A stretch of DNA of 64,000 nucleotides from Paludibacteraceae bacterium (GCA_017557345.1 JAFYZR010000026.1:1-64000), one strand, 5' to 3'. Numbered from the stretch's first letter, positions 1 through 9,057 are shown. A program made the numbers and translations. Notes: generated by a model from the sequence alone, not told the origin.

Positions 1-32
1 AAAAAGAGTGCTAATAATTAGCACTCTTTTTT
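1..32. terminator. Hairpin terminator at left edge
   Basis: A 14-bp stem (1-14 pairing with 18-31) around a 3-nt TAA loop, with an A run on the left and a T run on the right, so it could terminate transcription in either direction. Its inner arms are GAGTGCTAA and TTAGCACTC, the two half-sites of the HrcA operator CIRCE but in swapped order. It is therefore not a functional CIRCE as written. The gene it serves lies outside the window. Confidence 0.7.
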
Positions 33-57
33 ATTCTTCACTCTTCACTCTTAATTG

Positions 58-87
58 AAAAGAGATGATCATTTGGTCATCTCTTTT
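58..87 (-). terminator. Terminator of tRNA-Phe
   Basis: An 11-bp perfect stem (58-68 with 77-87) lies directly 3' of the minus-strand tRNA-Phe gene, and the distal arm ends in TTTT on the minus strand. Position and structure fit an intrinsic terminator for that transcript. Confidence 0.7.
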
Positions 88-91
88 CCTG

Positions 92-164
92 TGGTGCCAC
101 CGAGAATCGAACTAGGGACACAAGGATTTTCAGTCCTTTGCTCTACCAACTGAGCTATGGCACC
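92..164 (-). tRNA. tRNA-Phe (GAA)
   Basis: A 73-nt cloverleaf on the minus strand. The acceptor stem GGTGCCA pairs with TGGCACC, the anticodon stem AAGGA/TCCTT encloses loop CTGAAAA with anticodon GAA, and the T-loop is GTTCGATTC. The discriminator base is A and the 3' CCA is not encoded. It has its own promoter at 243-273 and a terminator at 58-87, so it looks monocistronic. Confidence 0.97.
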
Positions 165-242
165 CGGAAGTGTCCCCGTTAATCGGGGAAACTGGCCTCC
201 GCCGGAAGGGGTATAAACATGCTCTTCGGACGAAAGCGGGTG

Positions 243-273
243 CAAAAGTACTGCTTTTTTTTGAATTGACCAA
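243..273 (-). promoter_or_regulatory. Bacteroidota-type promoter for tRNA-Phe
   Basis: On the minus strand TTG (271-273), a 20-bp spacer and TACTTTTG (243-250) match the Bacteroidota sigma-ABfr consensus TTG/TAnnTTTG. The start would fall near 236, about 70 nt upstream of the tRNA. It is divergent from the trmO promoter at 301-331. Confidence 0.75.
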
Positions 274-300
274 ATTTTTTTGCATTTTTTTTGTTAAAAC

Positions 301-331
301 TTGCATTTTTGGCAGAAAATTCGTATCTTTG
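301..331 (+). promoter_or_regulatory. Bacteroidota-type promoter for trmO
   Basis: TTG at 301-303, a spacer of exactly 20 bp and TATCTTTG at 324-331. The predicted start lies roughly 15 nt upstream of the ATG at 353, which also argues against the longer upstream reading of the trmO frame. Confidence 0.8.
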
Positions 332-352
332 CAGTCGAAAATCGATAGAGTC

Positions 353-1105
353 ATGCAGTTAAAAGTAATAGCCTACGCTCGTAACGGGCATACGGATAAG
401 TTTGGCATCCCACGTCAAAGCCGAGACGAAAGTCCTATTCTTACGCGGATTGTGTTTGAACCGGAATTTGCAGTCCGAGAAGCCTTGCGCGGCATCGAAG
501 GATTTAGCCATCTATGGCTAATATGGGGATTTTCGGAAGTGGATTCATGGAGTCCGACAGTTCGTCCTCCGAGACTTGGCGGGAACAAACGAATGGGTGT
601 GTTTGCGACGCGGAGTCCATTTAGACCCAATCCTTTAGGATTGACAAGCGTGAAACTGATCAAAATAGAAAGCGGAAAGGGGAAAGAGGAAAGCGCAAAG
701 AATGGACGGTTGGAATTGATTGTGAGTGGTGCAGATTTGCTGGATGGAACGCCGATTTATGATATCAAACCTTATTTGAGTTTTTCGGATAGCCATCCGG
801 ATGCCCAAAACGGCTTTGCAGAAGAAACGAAAGACTATCAGTTGAGTGTTGAGTGGAATGTGGGCGAAACATCCGAAATGACCACGTTAAAACCTCGACA
901 TAATACCGATGAAACACCGATTACCCCTGATTGCGAATTGGATGAGAAATTAATGCGTGAAATCGAGTATATTTTGCATCAAGATCCTCGTCCGGCTTAT
1001 CAAGATGATCTGAATCGAGCGTATAAGATGGATTATGCCGGTTGGCGGGTAACATTTGTTGTAAAAGACAACAAAGTTGTTGTGCGAAAAATCGAGAAAA
1101 CATAG
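353..1105 (+). CDS. trmO: tRNA (t6A37) N6-methyltransferase TrmO-like
   Basis: A 250-aa protein of the TrmO/TsaA (UPF0066) family. The family uses S-adenosylmethionine to methylate N6-threonylcarbamoyladenosine at position 37 of certain tRNAs in the cytoplasm. The family signature RSPFRPNPLGL is present at about residues 85-95 and a DGTPIYDIKPY segment follows. The frame is open upstream to 170, but the promoter at 301-331 overlaps that extension, so the ATG at 353 is chosen. Between the signature and the next strand is a low-complexity stretch (around 670-705, purine-rich GGAAAG-type repeats) that looks like a small in-frame insertion. The gene stands alone, with tRNA-Phe divergent on its left. 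Family assignment is firm; the substrate is inferred from the family. Confidence 0.9.
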   Translation: MQLKVIAYARNGHTDKFGIPRQSRDESPILTRIVFEPEFAVREALRGIEGFSHLWLIWGFSEVDSWSPTVRPPRLGGNKRMGVFATRSPFRPNPLGLTSVKLIKIESGKGKEESAKNGRLELIVSGADLLDGTPIYDIKPYLSFSDSHPDAQNGFAEETKDYQLSVEWNVGETSEMTTLKPRHNTDETPITPDCELDEKLMREIEYILHQDPRPAYQDDLNRAYKMDYAGWRVTFVVKDNKVVVRKIEKT

Positions 1106-1142
1106 AAAATATCACTTTTTTGTAAAAAAAGCACGCGCGCGC

Positions 1143-1173
1143 TTGCAAGTTCGAAAAAAAAGCAGTATCTTTG
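1143..1173 (+). promoter_or_regulatory. Promoter of the amylase operon
   Basis: TTG (1143-1145), a 20-bp spacer rich in A, and TATCTTTG (1166-1173), 29 nt before the first amylase ATG. No other promoter of this type is seen before 9663, so all seven downstream genes could share this start. Confidence 0.8.
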
Positions 1174-1202
1174 CAGTCGCTTAACGAAAAACGAAAAGAA
1201 CC

Positions 1203-2636
1203 ATGAAAAAAATTATTCTTAGTCTTCTTACGATTCTTTTTGTAAGTCCGCTGCTTCGTGCAGAGAATATCGGCGTTCCTTCAGAATGTGAGGACGTGAT
1301 GTTGCAGGTGTTTTATTGGGATAGTTACGACGGTAGTAAGTCTTCCACCAAATACGGTCGTACAAAGTGGATAGATTTGCTGAAGGATACAGCTGCTATT
1401 AACGCGAATTTTGATTTGGTGTGGTTTCCGCCAAGCGCAATGGGTGGCGGAGTAGGTTATACCCACAAGCAGTTGAGCAATCAGTCAGGCGATTGGGGAA
1501 CGAAGGCAAAATTGGTGGAACTGATGGCAGCATTACATGCCGGAAATACGAAGATTTTGGCTGATATCGTGATTAACCACCGCGGCAACAAAAGCAACTG
1601 GTGTGATTTTGAGGAGGATAAGTTCGGCGAAGGTTACGGATCTTTCCAATTTACACAAGAGCATATTTGCAAGAACGATGAGGGATTTACGGATTCCAAA
1701 TCATCGTGCTACGGCAGTTCTTCGCGTGGTGCCGCCGATACCGGAGATAATTTCGATGGTGCGCGAGACCTGGATCATACAAACCCGTATGTGCAGGATT
1801 GGGCAAAGGCTTATGTGCGTTGGATGCTGGATTCTATGAAGTATGACGGTTTCCGTTATGATATGACCTTGGGTTTCCACGGACAATACCTGAGCATGTA
1901 CAATGAGGCATCTCATCCATATCTGTCCGTTTCAGAGTTGTGGCACGGAATAGACCGACAGAAACAACATCTGCAGGAGACGAACTACAATACGATGATT
2001 TTTGACTTTCAGCAGAAATATGAATTGCACAAGGCTATTGTGGGCGGCAGCTACAGCAAATTGATGAAGAATAGTAATTCATTCCGCGGACAAGGATTGG
2101 AGAAATATGCAGTTACGTTTATTGACAATCACGATACCTTTGAACGTGATGGGTACGGCAACAACCAGTTTGGCGGACAATATATCGATTTGAAGGATGC
2201 TACGAAAAAGGCTCAGATTTTGCAAGCACATGCTTATATTTTGATGATGCCGGGTGTGCCGTGTGTGTTCTGGCCGCATTGGAAGAGTTATCAATCCGAG
2301 ATTAACCAAATGATTCAAATCCGCAAGTTGGCGGGAATTCATTCCGAATCAAAAGTGTCGGACGAGAGTTACGTACAAGGCGGTTATAGCGGAACAATTG
2401 AGGGAAAGAAGCATAAAGTAGTGTTGCGCCTAGGCAAGAATCGTGATATGACTGCTCCTGTCGGCTATGGTTGCTGCGCGAATGGCGACAATTATACCAT
2501 CTTTGTGGAAGGAGTGCAAGGAATGGATGAGGTGAAAAGTGAAAGATTAAGCGGAGAAAAATTTATCCAAGACGGTAAACTGTATATCCGTTGCGGCGAG
2601 GCGATTTTTGACGCACAAGGAACGAGAATCAATTAA
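1203..2636 (+). CDS. Secreted GH13 alpha-amylase-type enzyme
   Basis: A 477-aa secreted glycoside hydrolase family 13 enzyme, expected to cut alpha-1,4-glucans such as starch. A signal peptide covers about residues 1-20. The four GH13 regions are intact: DIVINH (121-126), GFRYD with the nucleophile D220, the acid/base E245 in VSELW, and the transition-state stabiliser D312 in FIDNHD. After the barrel comes a short beta domain, then a C-terminal stretch with KFIQDGKLYIRCGEAIF, one of seven copies in this window of a shared terminal signature (probable sorting or attachment signal; inference). It is the first gene of an operon, 12 nt from the next gene. There are no SusC/SusD-like genes nearby. 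Whether it is endo- or exo-acting cannot be told from sequence. Confidence 0.9.
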   Translation: MKKIILSLLTILFVSPLLRAENIGVPSECEDVMLQVFYWDSYDGSKSSTKYGRTKWIDLLKDTAAINANFDLVWFPPSAMGGGVGYTHKQLSNQSGDWGTKAKLVELMAALHAGNTKILADIVINHRGNKSNWCDFEEDKFGEGYGSFQFTQEHICKNDEGFTDSKSSCYGSSSRGAADTGDNFDGARDLDHTNPYVQDWAKAYVRWMLDSMKYDGFRYDMTLGFHGQYLSMYNEASHPYLSVSELWHGIDRQKQHLQETNYNTMIFDFQQKYELHKAIVGGSYSKLMKNSNSFRGQGLEKYAVTFIDNHDTFERDGYGNNQFGGQYIDLKDATKKAQILQAHAYILMMPGVPCVFWPHWKSYQSEINQMIQIRKLAGIHSESKVSDESYVQGGYSGTIEGKKHKVVLRLGKNRDMTAPVGYGCCANGDNYTIFVEGVQGMDEVKSERLSGEKFIQDGKLYIRCGEAIFDAQGTRIN

Positions 2637-2648
2637 AACTACAATACG

Positions 2649-4433
2649 ATGAAAAAAACATTTCTTTTTGTGTTAGGCATTTTTTGCAGCCTAACAATGA
2701 TGGCGGAACCGTTTTCGGTTCGTGTGAATGGTAAAACTGATTATCCCGCAACGAATACCGGCGAGGAAGATTTTCAGGGGCGCGTGCAATATGCGGCCTA
2801 TGACGTTAGTTTGAAGGCAGGCGATAAACTGACTTGCTATGATGGAGGCGCAGGCGCAGAATGGAATATCGCTGTGATTGACCAGTATGGCGCCTATCAG
2901 AATTTCTCGACCGGAAGTGATGCGTTGACTTGTAACAAAGCCGGCAAGTATAATATCTACATCAAGTTGAAATATGAAGACGACATGTGGTATATTGAAG
3001 AGTCAACCAGTGGCGGCGGTGGCGGTGGCAGCTATTCCACTTCCGCACCCGCAAAGTGTCCGGATGTGATGTTCCAATGCTTCTATTGGGATAGCTATAC
3101 AGACAAAGGTTACGGCCGTACCAAATGGGTGGATCTGAATAATGGTCAAGCCACGGAGATTGGTAAGTGGTTCGACTTGGTTTGGCTTCCTCCAATGTCC
3201 AAATCAACTGGCGGTACGGGTTATTTGCCGACAAACTACAGCAGCTTGGATAGCCAATGGGGTACAAAGACTAACCTTGTTACCTTAATAAAGACATTGC
3301 ATCAAAATGGTGCAAAAGTGGTGGCCGATATAGTAATTAATCACGTTGCCGGAAGTACCGGTTGGTGTACATTCTCGGAATTGAATTTCGGCTCTTATGG
3401 TAAGTTCCAACCGGAAACGTCATGGATATGCAGTACGGATGAGATGTTTTCAAATCCGGAGGCGGGAGACTGTCGCAACAAGGCTAAAGGAGCCGCGGAT
3501 GATGGTTATGGCAGCGAGGCAAACTACGAAGCCGGTCGTGACTGGGACCACTGCAATGCAAAAGTGCGCGATATGTGTAAGGCATATCTGAAATGGTTGC
3601 GTTATGACATTGGAATTGATGGTTTCCGCTATGATTACTGCAAAGGCTTCCATAATAGTCACATCAACGATTATAACTCAGCGGCAAAAGCATATTTCTC
3701 AGTAATGGAGATGTGGGATGGTAATCCGGATGTGCTGCAGCAGCATCTGAATGATGCGGGTTGGAATACTATGACCTTTGACTTCGCAACGAAATATACG
3801 GCATTCAATGATGGTATAGCAGCCAATAACTATTGGAAATTGAAAGGTGCTGGTTTGCTTGGTGCAGGCAAGGCGCGTTATGCCGTTACTTTCCTCGATA
3901 GCCATGACTCATTCCAACGTGATAACAATGAGTTCTGTGGAGCAGGTAATTCGATGAAATATCCGGGTAAAATCCAGCAATGCTATGCATACATGCTGTC
4001 CATGCCGGGTGTTCCGTGTGTTTTCTATCCGCATTGGGTAAAATTCAAAGATAAAATCAAACCGATGATTAATGCTCGTTATAAAACAGGAGTACATAGT
4101 GAGAGTGCGGTAAGCGATGAGGCGGGCGATGGTTTCTATAAAGCCACGATCACCGGAACAAATGGCGAGATTCGCGTGCTGATTGGTCCGAATTCCGGCT
4201 ATGACAATACGCCAAGCGGTTATACACTGGCGGTTAAAGGCGAGAACTACGGTGTTTATTACAAAACGAACAGCAACCGCGGTGATAAGGATAAAGAGCG
4301 TAAACCACAAGGAATAGACGAGGTAAGTGCTCAGCAATCAACCGTCAAAGGAGAGAAATTTATGGAGAATGGTCAACTCTTCATCCGCGTAGGAGAGAAA
4401 GTTTACGACATGATGGGTAATATTATCAAATAA
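2649..4433 (+). CDS. Secreted GH13 alpha-amylase with N-terminal binding-like domain
   Basis: A 594-aa paralog of the preceding enzyme with an extra N-terminal domain. Order: signal peptide (1-19), a beta-rich domain (about 20-118) ending YNIYIKLKYE, a Gly linker (122-128), the GH13 barrel, and the shared C-terminal signature (GEKFMENGQLFIRVGEKVY). Catalytic residues are present: D329 in DGFRYD, E354 in VMEMW and D420 in LDSHD. The N-terminal domain resembles that of the next gene, where it is attached to a non-enzymatic partner, so a carbohydrate-binding role is inferred. The barrel shares many segments with the first enzyme (for example FYWDSY, YGRTKW, MPGVPCVF), pointing to gene duplication. 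Activity on starch or glycogen is the family expectation. Confidence 0.9.
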   Translation: MKKTFLFVLGIFCSLTMMAEPFSVRVNGKTDYPATNTGEEDFQGRVQYAAYDVSLKAGDKLTCYDGGAGAEWNIAVIDQYGAYQNFSTGSDALTCNKAGKYNIYIKLKYEDDMWYIEESTSGGGGGGSYSTSAPAKCPDVMFQCFYWDSYTDKGYGRTKWVDLNNGQATEIGKWFDLVWLPPMSKSTGGTGYLPTNYSSLDSQWGTKTNLVTLIKTLHQNGAKVVADIVINHVAGSTGWCTFSELNFGSYGKFQPETSWICSTDEMFSNPEAGDCRNKAKGAADDGYGSEANYEAGRDWDHCNAKVRDMCKAYLKWLRYDIGIDGFRYDYCKGFHNSHINDYNSAAKAYFSVMEMWDGNPDVLQQHLNDAGWNTMTFDFATKYTAFNDGIAANNYWKLKGAGLLGAGKARYAVTFLDSHDSFQRDNNEFCGAGNSMKYPGKIQQCYAYMLSMPGVPCVFYPHWVKFKDKIKPMINARYKTGVHSESAVSDEAGDGFYKATITGTNGEIRVLIGPNSGYDNTPSGYTLAVKGENYGVYYKTNSNRGDKDKERKPQGIDEVSAQQSTVKGEKFMENGQLFIRVGEKVYDMMGNIIK

Positions 4434-4453
4434 CAACATAAAATTTTACGACA

Positions 4454-5296
4454 ATGAAAAAGATTTTTACATTATTTGCGGCTGTATTGTTTGCAGCAGG
4501 AACATTTGCCGCTTCGTTTGGTATCATGATTAATGGAACAGATGGACATCCGGGTGAGGTAAATCCCAATCCAGCTGATCCTTCATTCCAAGAGTACATG
4601 GTGTTAGGATTGTCCGTTTCCAGCGGTGCAACGTTGCAACTTTGGGATTTTGAAAACAATGCCGGTTGGGCGGTTGATCTCGACCCGGCAAGTACTTCCG
4701 GTATTTCCCGTGATGGAGATCATTACAACTGTACTGCAGATGGTTGCTATGATTTCTATATCAAGTTAAAATATGAAGCAGACCAACTCTATATTGGTGC
4801 TTGCTCCGGAGGCCAAGGCGGTGGCGGCGGCCAAGGTGGCGGAGGATCCGAAGACGGCTACTGGTATTGGAAAGGATATGTAGACGGAAAGGATATCAAT
4901 AGTGACCAAGATGGTGGAGGTATTTTTGAAGGCGGTATTTCTTCGATCACGGTGAATGACAAGGGCTATATCTTTGTTATGTACCAAGTTCACGGTGTAC
5001 CGGGTGTTCAATATATGGCTGCGGCTTATTCGGAGGCTGCGCACGTGACGATGACAAAAACCGGTAGCGAAAAACTAATGATTCCTGCAGGAACACACAC
5101 GCTTTATCTCTATGATAATGGTGATGGAACAGTAGAACTGTCTCGTGAGCAATTAGCCGGCAAGAAATTGATGGACGATACGCAAGGCATCACAAATACC
5201 CAGGTGGATGATAAAGCACGCAAGGTGATTATTGATGGTCAGCTCCGTATCGTTCGTGGCGGTAAAGTATTTGATGCTACAGGCCGTCAACTCTAA
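4454..5296 (+). CDS. Secreted starch-binding-like protein, no catalytic domain
   Basis: A 280-aa protein that I do not recognise as a named family. It has a signal peptide (about 1-19) without a lipobox, then a beta domain (about 20-115) related to the N-terminal domain of the upstream amylase (both contain YIKLKYE). A Gly/Gln-rich linker follows (about 119-131), then a second beta domain (about 135-235) and the shared C-terminal signature (KVIIDGQLRIVRGGKVF). No GH13 motif is present. Its position inside an amylase operon, and the domain shared with an amylase, suggest a secreted accessory binding protein, comparable in role to SusE/SusF but not visibly homologous. It lies 20 nt after the amylase stop and 41 nt before the next gene. 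Confidence 0.75.
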   Translation: MKKIFTLFAAVLFAAGTFAASFGIMINGTDGHPGEVNPNPADPSFQEYMVLGLSVSSGATLQLWDFENNAGWAVDLDPASTSGISRDGDHYNCTADGCYDFYIKLKYEADQLYIGACSGGQGGGGGQGGGGSEDGYWYWKGYVDGKDINSDQDGGGIFEGGISSITVNDKGYIFVMYQVHGVPGVQYMAAAYSEAAHVTMTKTGSEKLMIPAGTHTLYLYDNGDGTVELSREQLAGKKLMDDTQGITNTQVDDKARKVIIDGQLRIVRGGKVFDATGRQL

Positions 5297-5337
5297 TCTG
5301 AATTCTGAATCCTGAAAACACTGAAAAACTTATATTT

Positions 5338-7749
5338 ATGCGTAAGCTAAGTCTTTGTTTGTTGGCTTTAGTCGCCATCTGCGTGAGTGCGCAAGTGACG
5401 ACTTCGCCATCGATTATAGAGCCGGGATATACCGGTAAGATTACCATCACGTTTGATCCTACAAAGGGAAATGGCGGAATGGTTGGCGCATCGCAATGTT
5501 ATGTCCACACCGGTTATTGTACAGCCCAAAAGGATTGGCAAGGAGTAATCGGTACATGGCGTACTTCTGCACAGCCGAAACTAACTGCAGTCAACGGAAA
5601 ATGGCAATTGGAAATCAATAACATGTATGATTTCTATAAGATTCCTTCCGGCACAGAAGTGACAGCGCTGGCATTTGTCTTCCATGATGGCCCCGGCGGG
5701 TCGAAGGAAGGCAAGACGGCTTCCGGAGGTGATATCTTCATCTATATCGGAGAAGAGAATTCCGATATGGATATCTGGGATGCGGTGGACGGTGTAACGG
5801 CAGTTACCAAGACTCGTCCGTCCGGCATCAGTAACGGTATCTATTACGGAAACGACGGCAAGTCGGTTACGCTTTGTACATATGCGGCCAGTCGTACGCA
5901 ATCTGCAAAACGCGCTTTCTTGCTCGGTGATATGACCGATTGGAAACTAAGCAAGGACTATCAGCTTTACAAAGACGGTGATTATTTCTGGATTACGCTG
6001 AATGATCTTGAGCCGGGCAAGGAATATCGTTTCCAATATGCGATTGAGCGTGCAGACGGAGTGAAGAAGCAGATATGCGATTTGTATTCGGAAAAAGTGA
6101 TTCACCCGGATGATAAATGGGAGCCCAAACAGGCTGACCCGACGCTGATTGAGTATCCGAAAAAAGGTGCTGATGGCGGATATGTAACGGTTATCCAGCC
6201 GGGCAAACCTGCCTACAACTGGTCGGATGCAACCTTGAAATTCAAGCGCCCGGATAAGAATAACCTTGTTATCTACGAACTCTGGGTGTATGATTATACG
6301 CCGGCACGTACGATTGAGGGTGTGCGTCAACGTCTCGATTACCTGCAGCAACTGGGTGTGAATGCTATCGAGCTGATGCCGATCTGCGAGTTTGAAGGAA
6401 ACAAGAGTTGGGGATACAACCCATGTCTCTATTTCGCGCCTGATAGGGCTTATGGTTCAGAAAATGCCATTAAGCAGTTCATCGACGAGTGCCACCAGCA
6501 TGGTATGGCGGTTATCATGGATATGGTGTTCAACCATACCAACGGCAATAACCCGATGGCGAAACTCTATCCGTGGACCAGCAGCAAGGAGTCGGAAACG
6601 GAATTGCGTTTCAACCCTTGGTTTAACCTGGCTTCTGAGGTGAAACATAGTGATAACAACTATGGCGAGGACTGGAATCATGATTTTGCTCCGGCACATG
6701 AGATGTTCAAGCGTTCCATCCAGTATTGGGTGAAGGAGTATAAGGTGGATGGCTATCGTTTTGACCTTAGCCATGGTTTCTGCGGACGGAATGTGTATGA
6801 TGCCGTGACCAACTTGAAGGACTATTACGCAGGCCTTCAGGCTGTCGCTTCGGATGGTTATATGATTCTCGAGCATTGGGGTGACAATATGGGTTCTGAC
6901 CGCCCGGCCCTTGTGAATGCCGGTATGCTGTGTTGGAATAACACCAATAATGCATATTGCCAGCTGGCCATGGGATGGCTGAAAGACGGAGATGCTCTGG
7001 GCGATGCGAACAAAGATGGTTATGTCTCCTATTGCGAAAGCCACGATGAGGAACGCATGCAGTATAAATGCACGCAATGGGGAAATGGCACGGTCAAGAC
7101 GGATCTGGCTACGCGTATAGGGCGTGTGCCTGCTTGCGTGGCAATGAATGTGTTGCTCAATGGTTCGCATATGTTGTGGCAGTTTGAGGAGATTGGATAT
7201 GATTTCTCTATCAATAGCACGGCAAGTAACCCGAATGCTACGTCCGGACGTGTCGATCCCAAACCGCGGCCTGAAGCGAAGGGATATTTCAAAGACCAAT
7301 ACCGTATAGGTGCTTATGAGAAATGCGCGCAGGCTATACAGTTGCGTACGCGTATCATGCCGGAAGTGTTTGCCGGAAACCCGACGGACCAGTCTATCGG
7401 ATCGGGAGTGAAGGTGCGCTATGTCCAATGGGGAACGAATGTCTATGTCGTAGCTAACTTCGATATCAACGCACAGACGAAAACCTTGCCTTCCGGCACT
7501 TGGTATGACTACTACGACAATGGCAAGACAGCTTCCGGAACCATCACACTCCAACCGGGAGAACTCAAGATCTATACCGGCAAGAAAGTAGAGATGCCAA
7601 CGATTAACAAGAATCTCGAAAGCATGTTGCCCATTGAGAATATCATCATCGATGATACTCCGAAAGCGCAGAAGATCCTACGCGATGGACAAGTCCTCAT
7701 CCTCCGTGGAGATAAGGTCTATAACATGCAAGGTCAACAAATTCGCTAA
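5338..7749 (+). CDS. Large secreted GH13 enzyme with two N-terminal beta domains
   Basis: An 803-aa secreted GH13 protein of a different subfamily from the two upstream. Order: signal peptide (1-18); a beta domain (about 20-142) of the kind found in Bacteroidales amylases and starch-binding proteins (CYVHTGYCTAQKDW); a CBM48-like domain (about 180-265, FLLGDMTDWK); the GH13 barrel (about 300-680); a C-terminal beta domain; and the shared terminal signature (KILRDGQVLILRGDKVYN). Catalytic residues: DMVFNH (about 395-400), nucleophile D476 in GYRFD, acid/base E512 in ILEHWG, and D570 in ESHDEE. The CBM48-like plus GH13 layout recalls branching, debranching or pullulanase-like enzymes, so alpha-1,6 bonds could be the target; this is inference. 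It ends 5 nt before the first kinase gene. Confidence 0.88.
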   Translation: MRKLSLCLLALVAICVSAQVTTSPSIIEPGYTGKITITFDPTKGNGGMVGASQCYVHTGYCTAQKDWQGVIGTWRTSAQPKLTAVNGKWQLEINNMYDFYKIPSGTEVTALAFVFHDGPGGSKEGKTASGGDIFIYIGEENSDMDIWDAVDGVTAVTKTRPSGISNGIYYGNDGKSVTLCTYAASRTQSAKRAFLLGDMTDWKLSKDYQLYKDGDYFWITLNDLEPGKEYRFQYAIERADGVKKQICDLYSEKVIHPDDKWEPKQADPTLIEYPKKGADGGYVTVIQPGKPAYNWSDATLKFKRPDKNNLVIYELWVYDYTPARTIEGVRQRLDYLQQLGVNAIELMPICEFEGNKSWGYNPCLYFAPDRAYGSENAIKQFIDECHQHGMAVIMDMVFNHTNGNNPMAKLYPWTSSKESETELRFNPWFNLASEVKHSDNNYGEDWNHDFAPAHEMFKRSIQYWVKEYKVDGYRFDLSHGFCGRNVYDAVTNLKDYYAGLQAVASDGYMILEHWGDNMGSDRPALVNAGMLCWNNTNNAYCQLAMGWLKDGDALGDANKDGYVSYCESHDEERMQYKCTQWGNGTVKTDLATRIGRVPACVAMNVLLNGSHMLWQFEEIGYDFSINSTASNPNATSGRVDPKPRPEAKGYFKDQYRIGAYEKCAQAIQLRTRIMPEVFAGNPTDQSIGSGVKVRYVQWGTNVYVVANFDINAQTKTLPSGTWYDYYDNGKTASGTITLQPGELKIYTGKKVEMPTINKNLESMLPIENIIIDDTPKAQKILRDGQVLILRGDKVYNMQGQQIR

Positions 7750-7754
7750 TCGAA

Positions 7755-8393
7755 GTGTACATCGCCATCGCAGGAAATATCGGAGCAGGTAAGACAACGC
7801 TAACCAAGATGTTGGCGAAGTATTATGGCTGGGAGCCGCGCTTTGAGAGCGTGAGCTTCAATCCGTATCTCGAAGATTATTATGGCGACATCAACAGGTG
7901 GGCTTTCTGTCTCGAGACCTATTTCCTCAAGGAGCGTTTCAAGGATATGCTGGCCGTGCAGCAGTCTTCGCATACCATCGTGCAGGACCGATCTATCTTT
8001 GAGGGAGTCTATGTCTTCGTGCGCAATAACTACGAGCGAGGCGACTTAAGTGATCGCGACTATACGACATACATGGAGCTCTTTGACCTCATGAAGCTGA
8101 AGATGAAAATGCCGGATCTCATGATTTACCTGCGTAAGTCCGTGCCGGCACTCATCGCACAGATACAGAAAAGAGGCCGAGACTACGAGCAATCCATGCA
8201 GATTGACTATCTCAAGGGACTCAATGAGAAATACGAGGATTTTATCTTCCGCCAGTACGAAGGGCGAGTGCTTGTCATTGAGTCGGATAATATGGACTTT
8301 GAAAATAATCCTGAAGATTTCCGAAAGGTCATCAATAGGATTGATGCCGAGCTTTTCGGCTTGTTCAGCGAAAATAACTGGAATAAATCATAA
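7755..8393 (+). CDS. Deoxynucleoside kinase
   Basis: A 212-aa cytoplasmic deoxynucleoside kinase of the dCK/dGK/Dm-dNK family, which phosphorylates deoxynucleosides for dNTP salvage. The P-loop GNIGAGKTT is at residues 6-14, the QDRSIFEG motif at about 76-83, and the arginine-rich lid region KRGRDYEQ at about 140-147. The start is GTG at 7755; no in-frame ATG fits the full P-loop. The next gene is a close paralog 5 nt downstream. Tandem pairs of this family are known in Lactobacillus as dAK/dGK heterodimers, so a heterodimer is possible, but substrate specificity cannot be read from sequence. It is odd to find it only 5 nt behind a secreted amylase. Confidence 0.9.
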   Translation: MYIAIAGNIGAGKTTLTKMLAKYYGWEPRFESVSFNPYLEDYYGDINRWAFCLETYFLKERFKDMLAVQQSSHTIVQDRSIFEGVYVFVRNNYERGDLSDRDYTTYMELFDLMKLKMKMPDLMIYLRKSVPALIAQIQKRGRDYEQSMQIDYLKGLNEKYEDFIFRQYEGRVLVIESDNMDFENNPEDFRKVINRIDAELFGLFSENNWNKS

Positions 8394-8398
8394 AATAT

Positions 8399-9046
8399 AT
8401 GCATATAGCAGTAGCTGGAAATATTGGTTGCGGCAAGACGACGTTAACCAACATGTTAGCCAAACATTATGGCTGGGAACCGCGCTTTGAGAGCGTAGAG
8501 TATAATCCCTATCTAAGCGATTTCTATGCCGATATGGCAAGATGGTCGTTCAATCTGCAGGTCTATTTCCTCAATAAGCGCTTCAAAGATGTCGTGGAGA
8601 TAGATAAGTCCGATAAGTATATCATCCAGGATCGTACCATCTACGAGGATGCACGTATCTTCGCGCCGAACCTCCACGAGCAGGGATTCATGTCGGATCG
8701 CGATTTTGATAACTATCGTGATTTGTTCGACCTCATGATGTCGCTCGTTCGTATGCCCGATCTGCTGATTTACGTACGCGCATCCATCCCTACGCTCGTA
8801 GCGCAGATACAGAAACGCGGACGTGGATACGAGCAGTCGATTAAGATTGACTATCTCCAGGGACTCAACGAGAAATACGAGAACTGGATTAAGGATTATA
8901 AGGGCAAACTGCTTATCGTTGAAGGTGATCGCATTAAGTTCGGCGAGAATCCCGAGGACTTCCGCTGGATCACGGATCATATCGATGCCGAACTCTTCGG
9001 ACTCTTCCCGTTCGAAACCAAGGACCAAACCGGCAAAGAGATATAA
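8399..9046 (+). CDS. Deoxynucleoside kinase, second copy
   Basis: A 215-aa paralog of the preceding gene. P-loop GNIGCGKTT (residues 6-14), QDRTIYED and the lid region KRGRGYEQ are conserved, and long stretches match the first copy ([25 protein letters not shown]). The pair clearly arose by tandem duplication. Differences around the substrate pocket suggest different deoxynucleoside preference or a heterodimer (inference). It follows the first copy by 5 nt and is followed 11 nt later by the ORF6N gene, so it is part of the same transcript. Confidence 0.9.
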   Translation: MHIAVAGNIGCGKTTLTNMLAKHYGWEPRFESVEYNPYLSDFYADMARWSFNLQVYFLNKRFKDVVEIDKSDKYIIQDRTIYEDARIFAPNLHEQGFMSDRDFDNYRDLFDLMMSLVRMPDLLIYVRASIPTLVAQIQKRGRGYEQSIKIDYLQGLNEKYENWIKDYKGKLLIVEGDRIKFGENPEDFRWITDHIDAELFGLFPFETKDQTGKEI

Positions 9047-9057
9047 TAGCAAATACT

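Noticed and set aside
1..32. A functional CIRCE operator.
   Set aside because: The half-sites are in reverse order (GAGTGCTAA first) with a 3-bp rather than 9-bp spacer.
170..352. N-terminal extension of trmO by 61 codons.
   Set aside because: It overlaps divergent promoters and is unlike the family; the promoter at 301-331 starts transcription within it.
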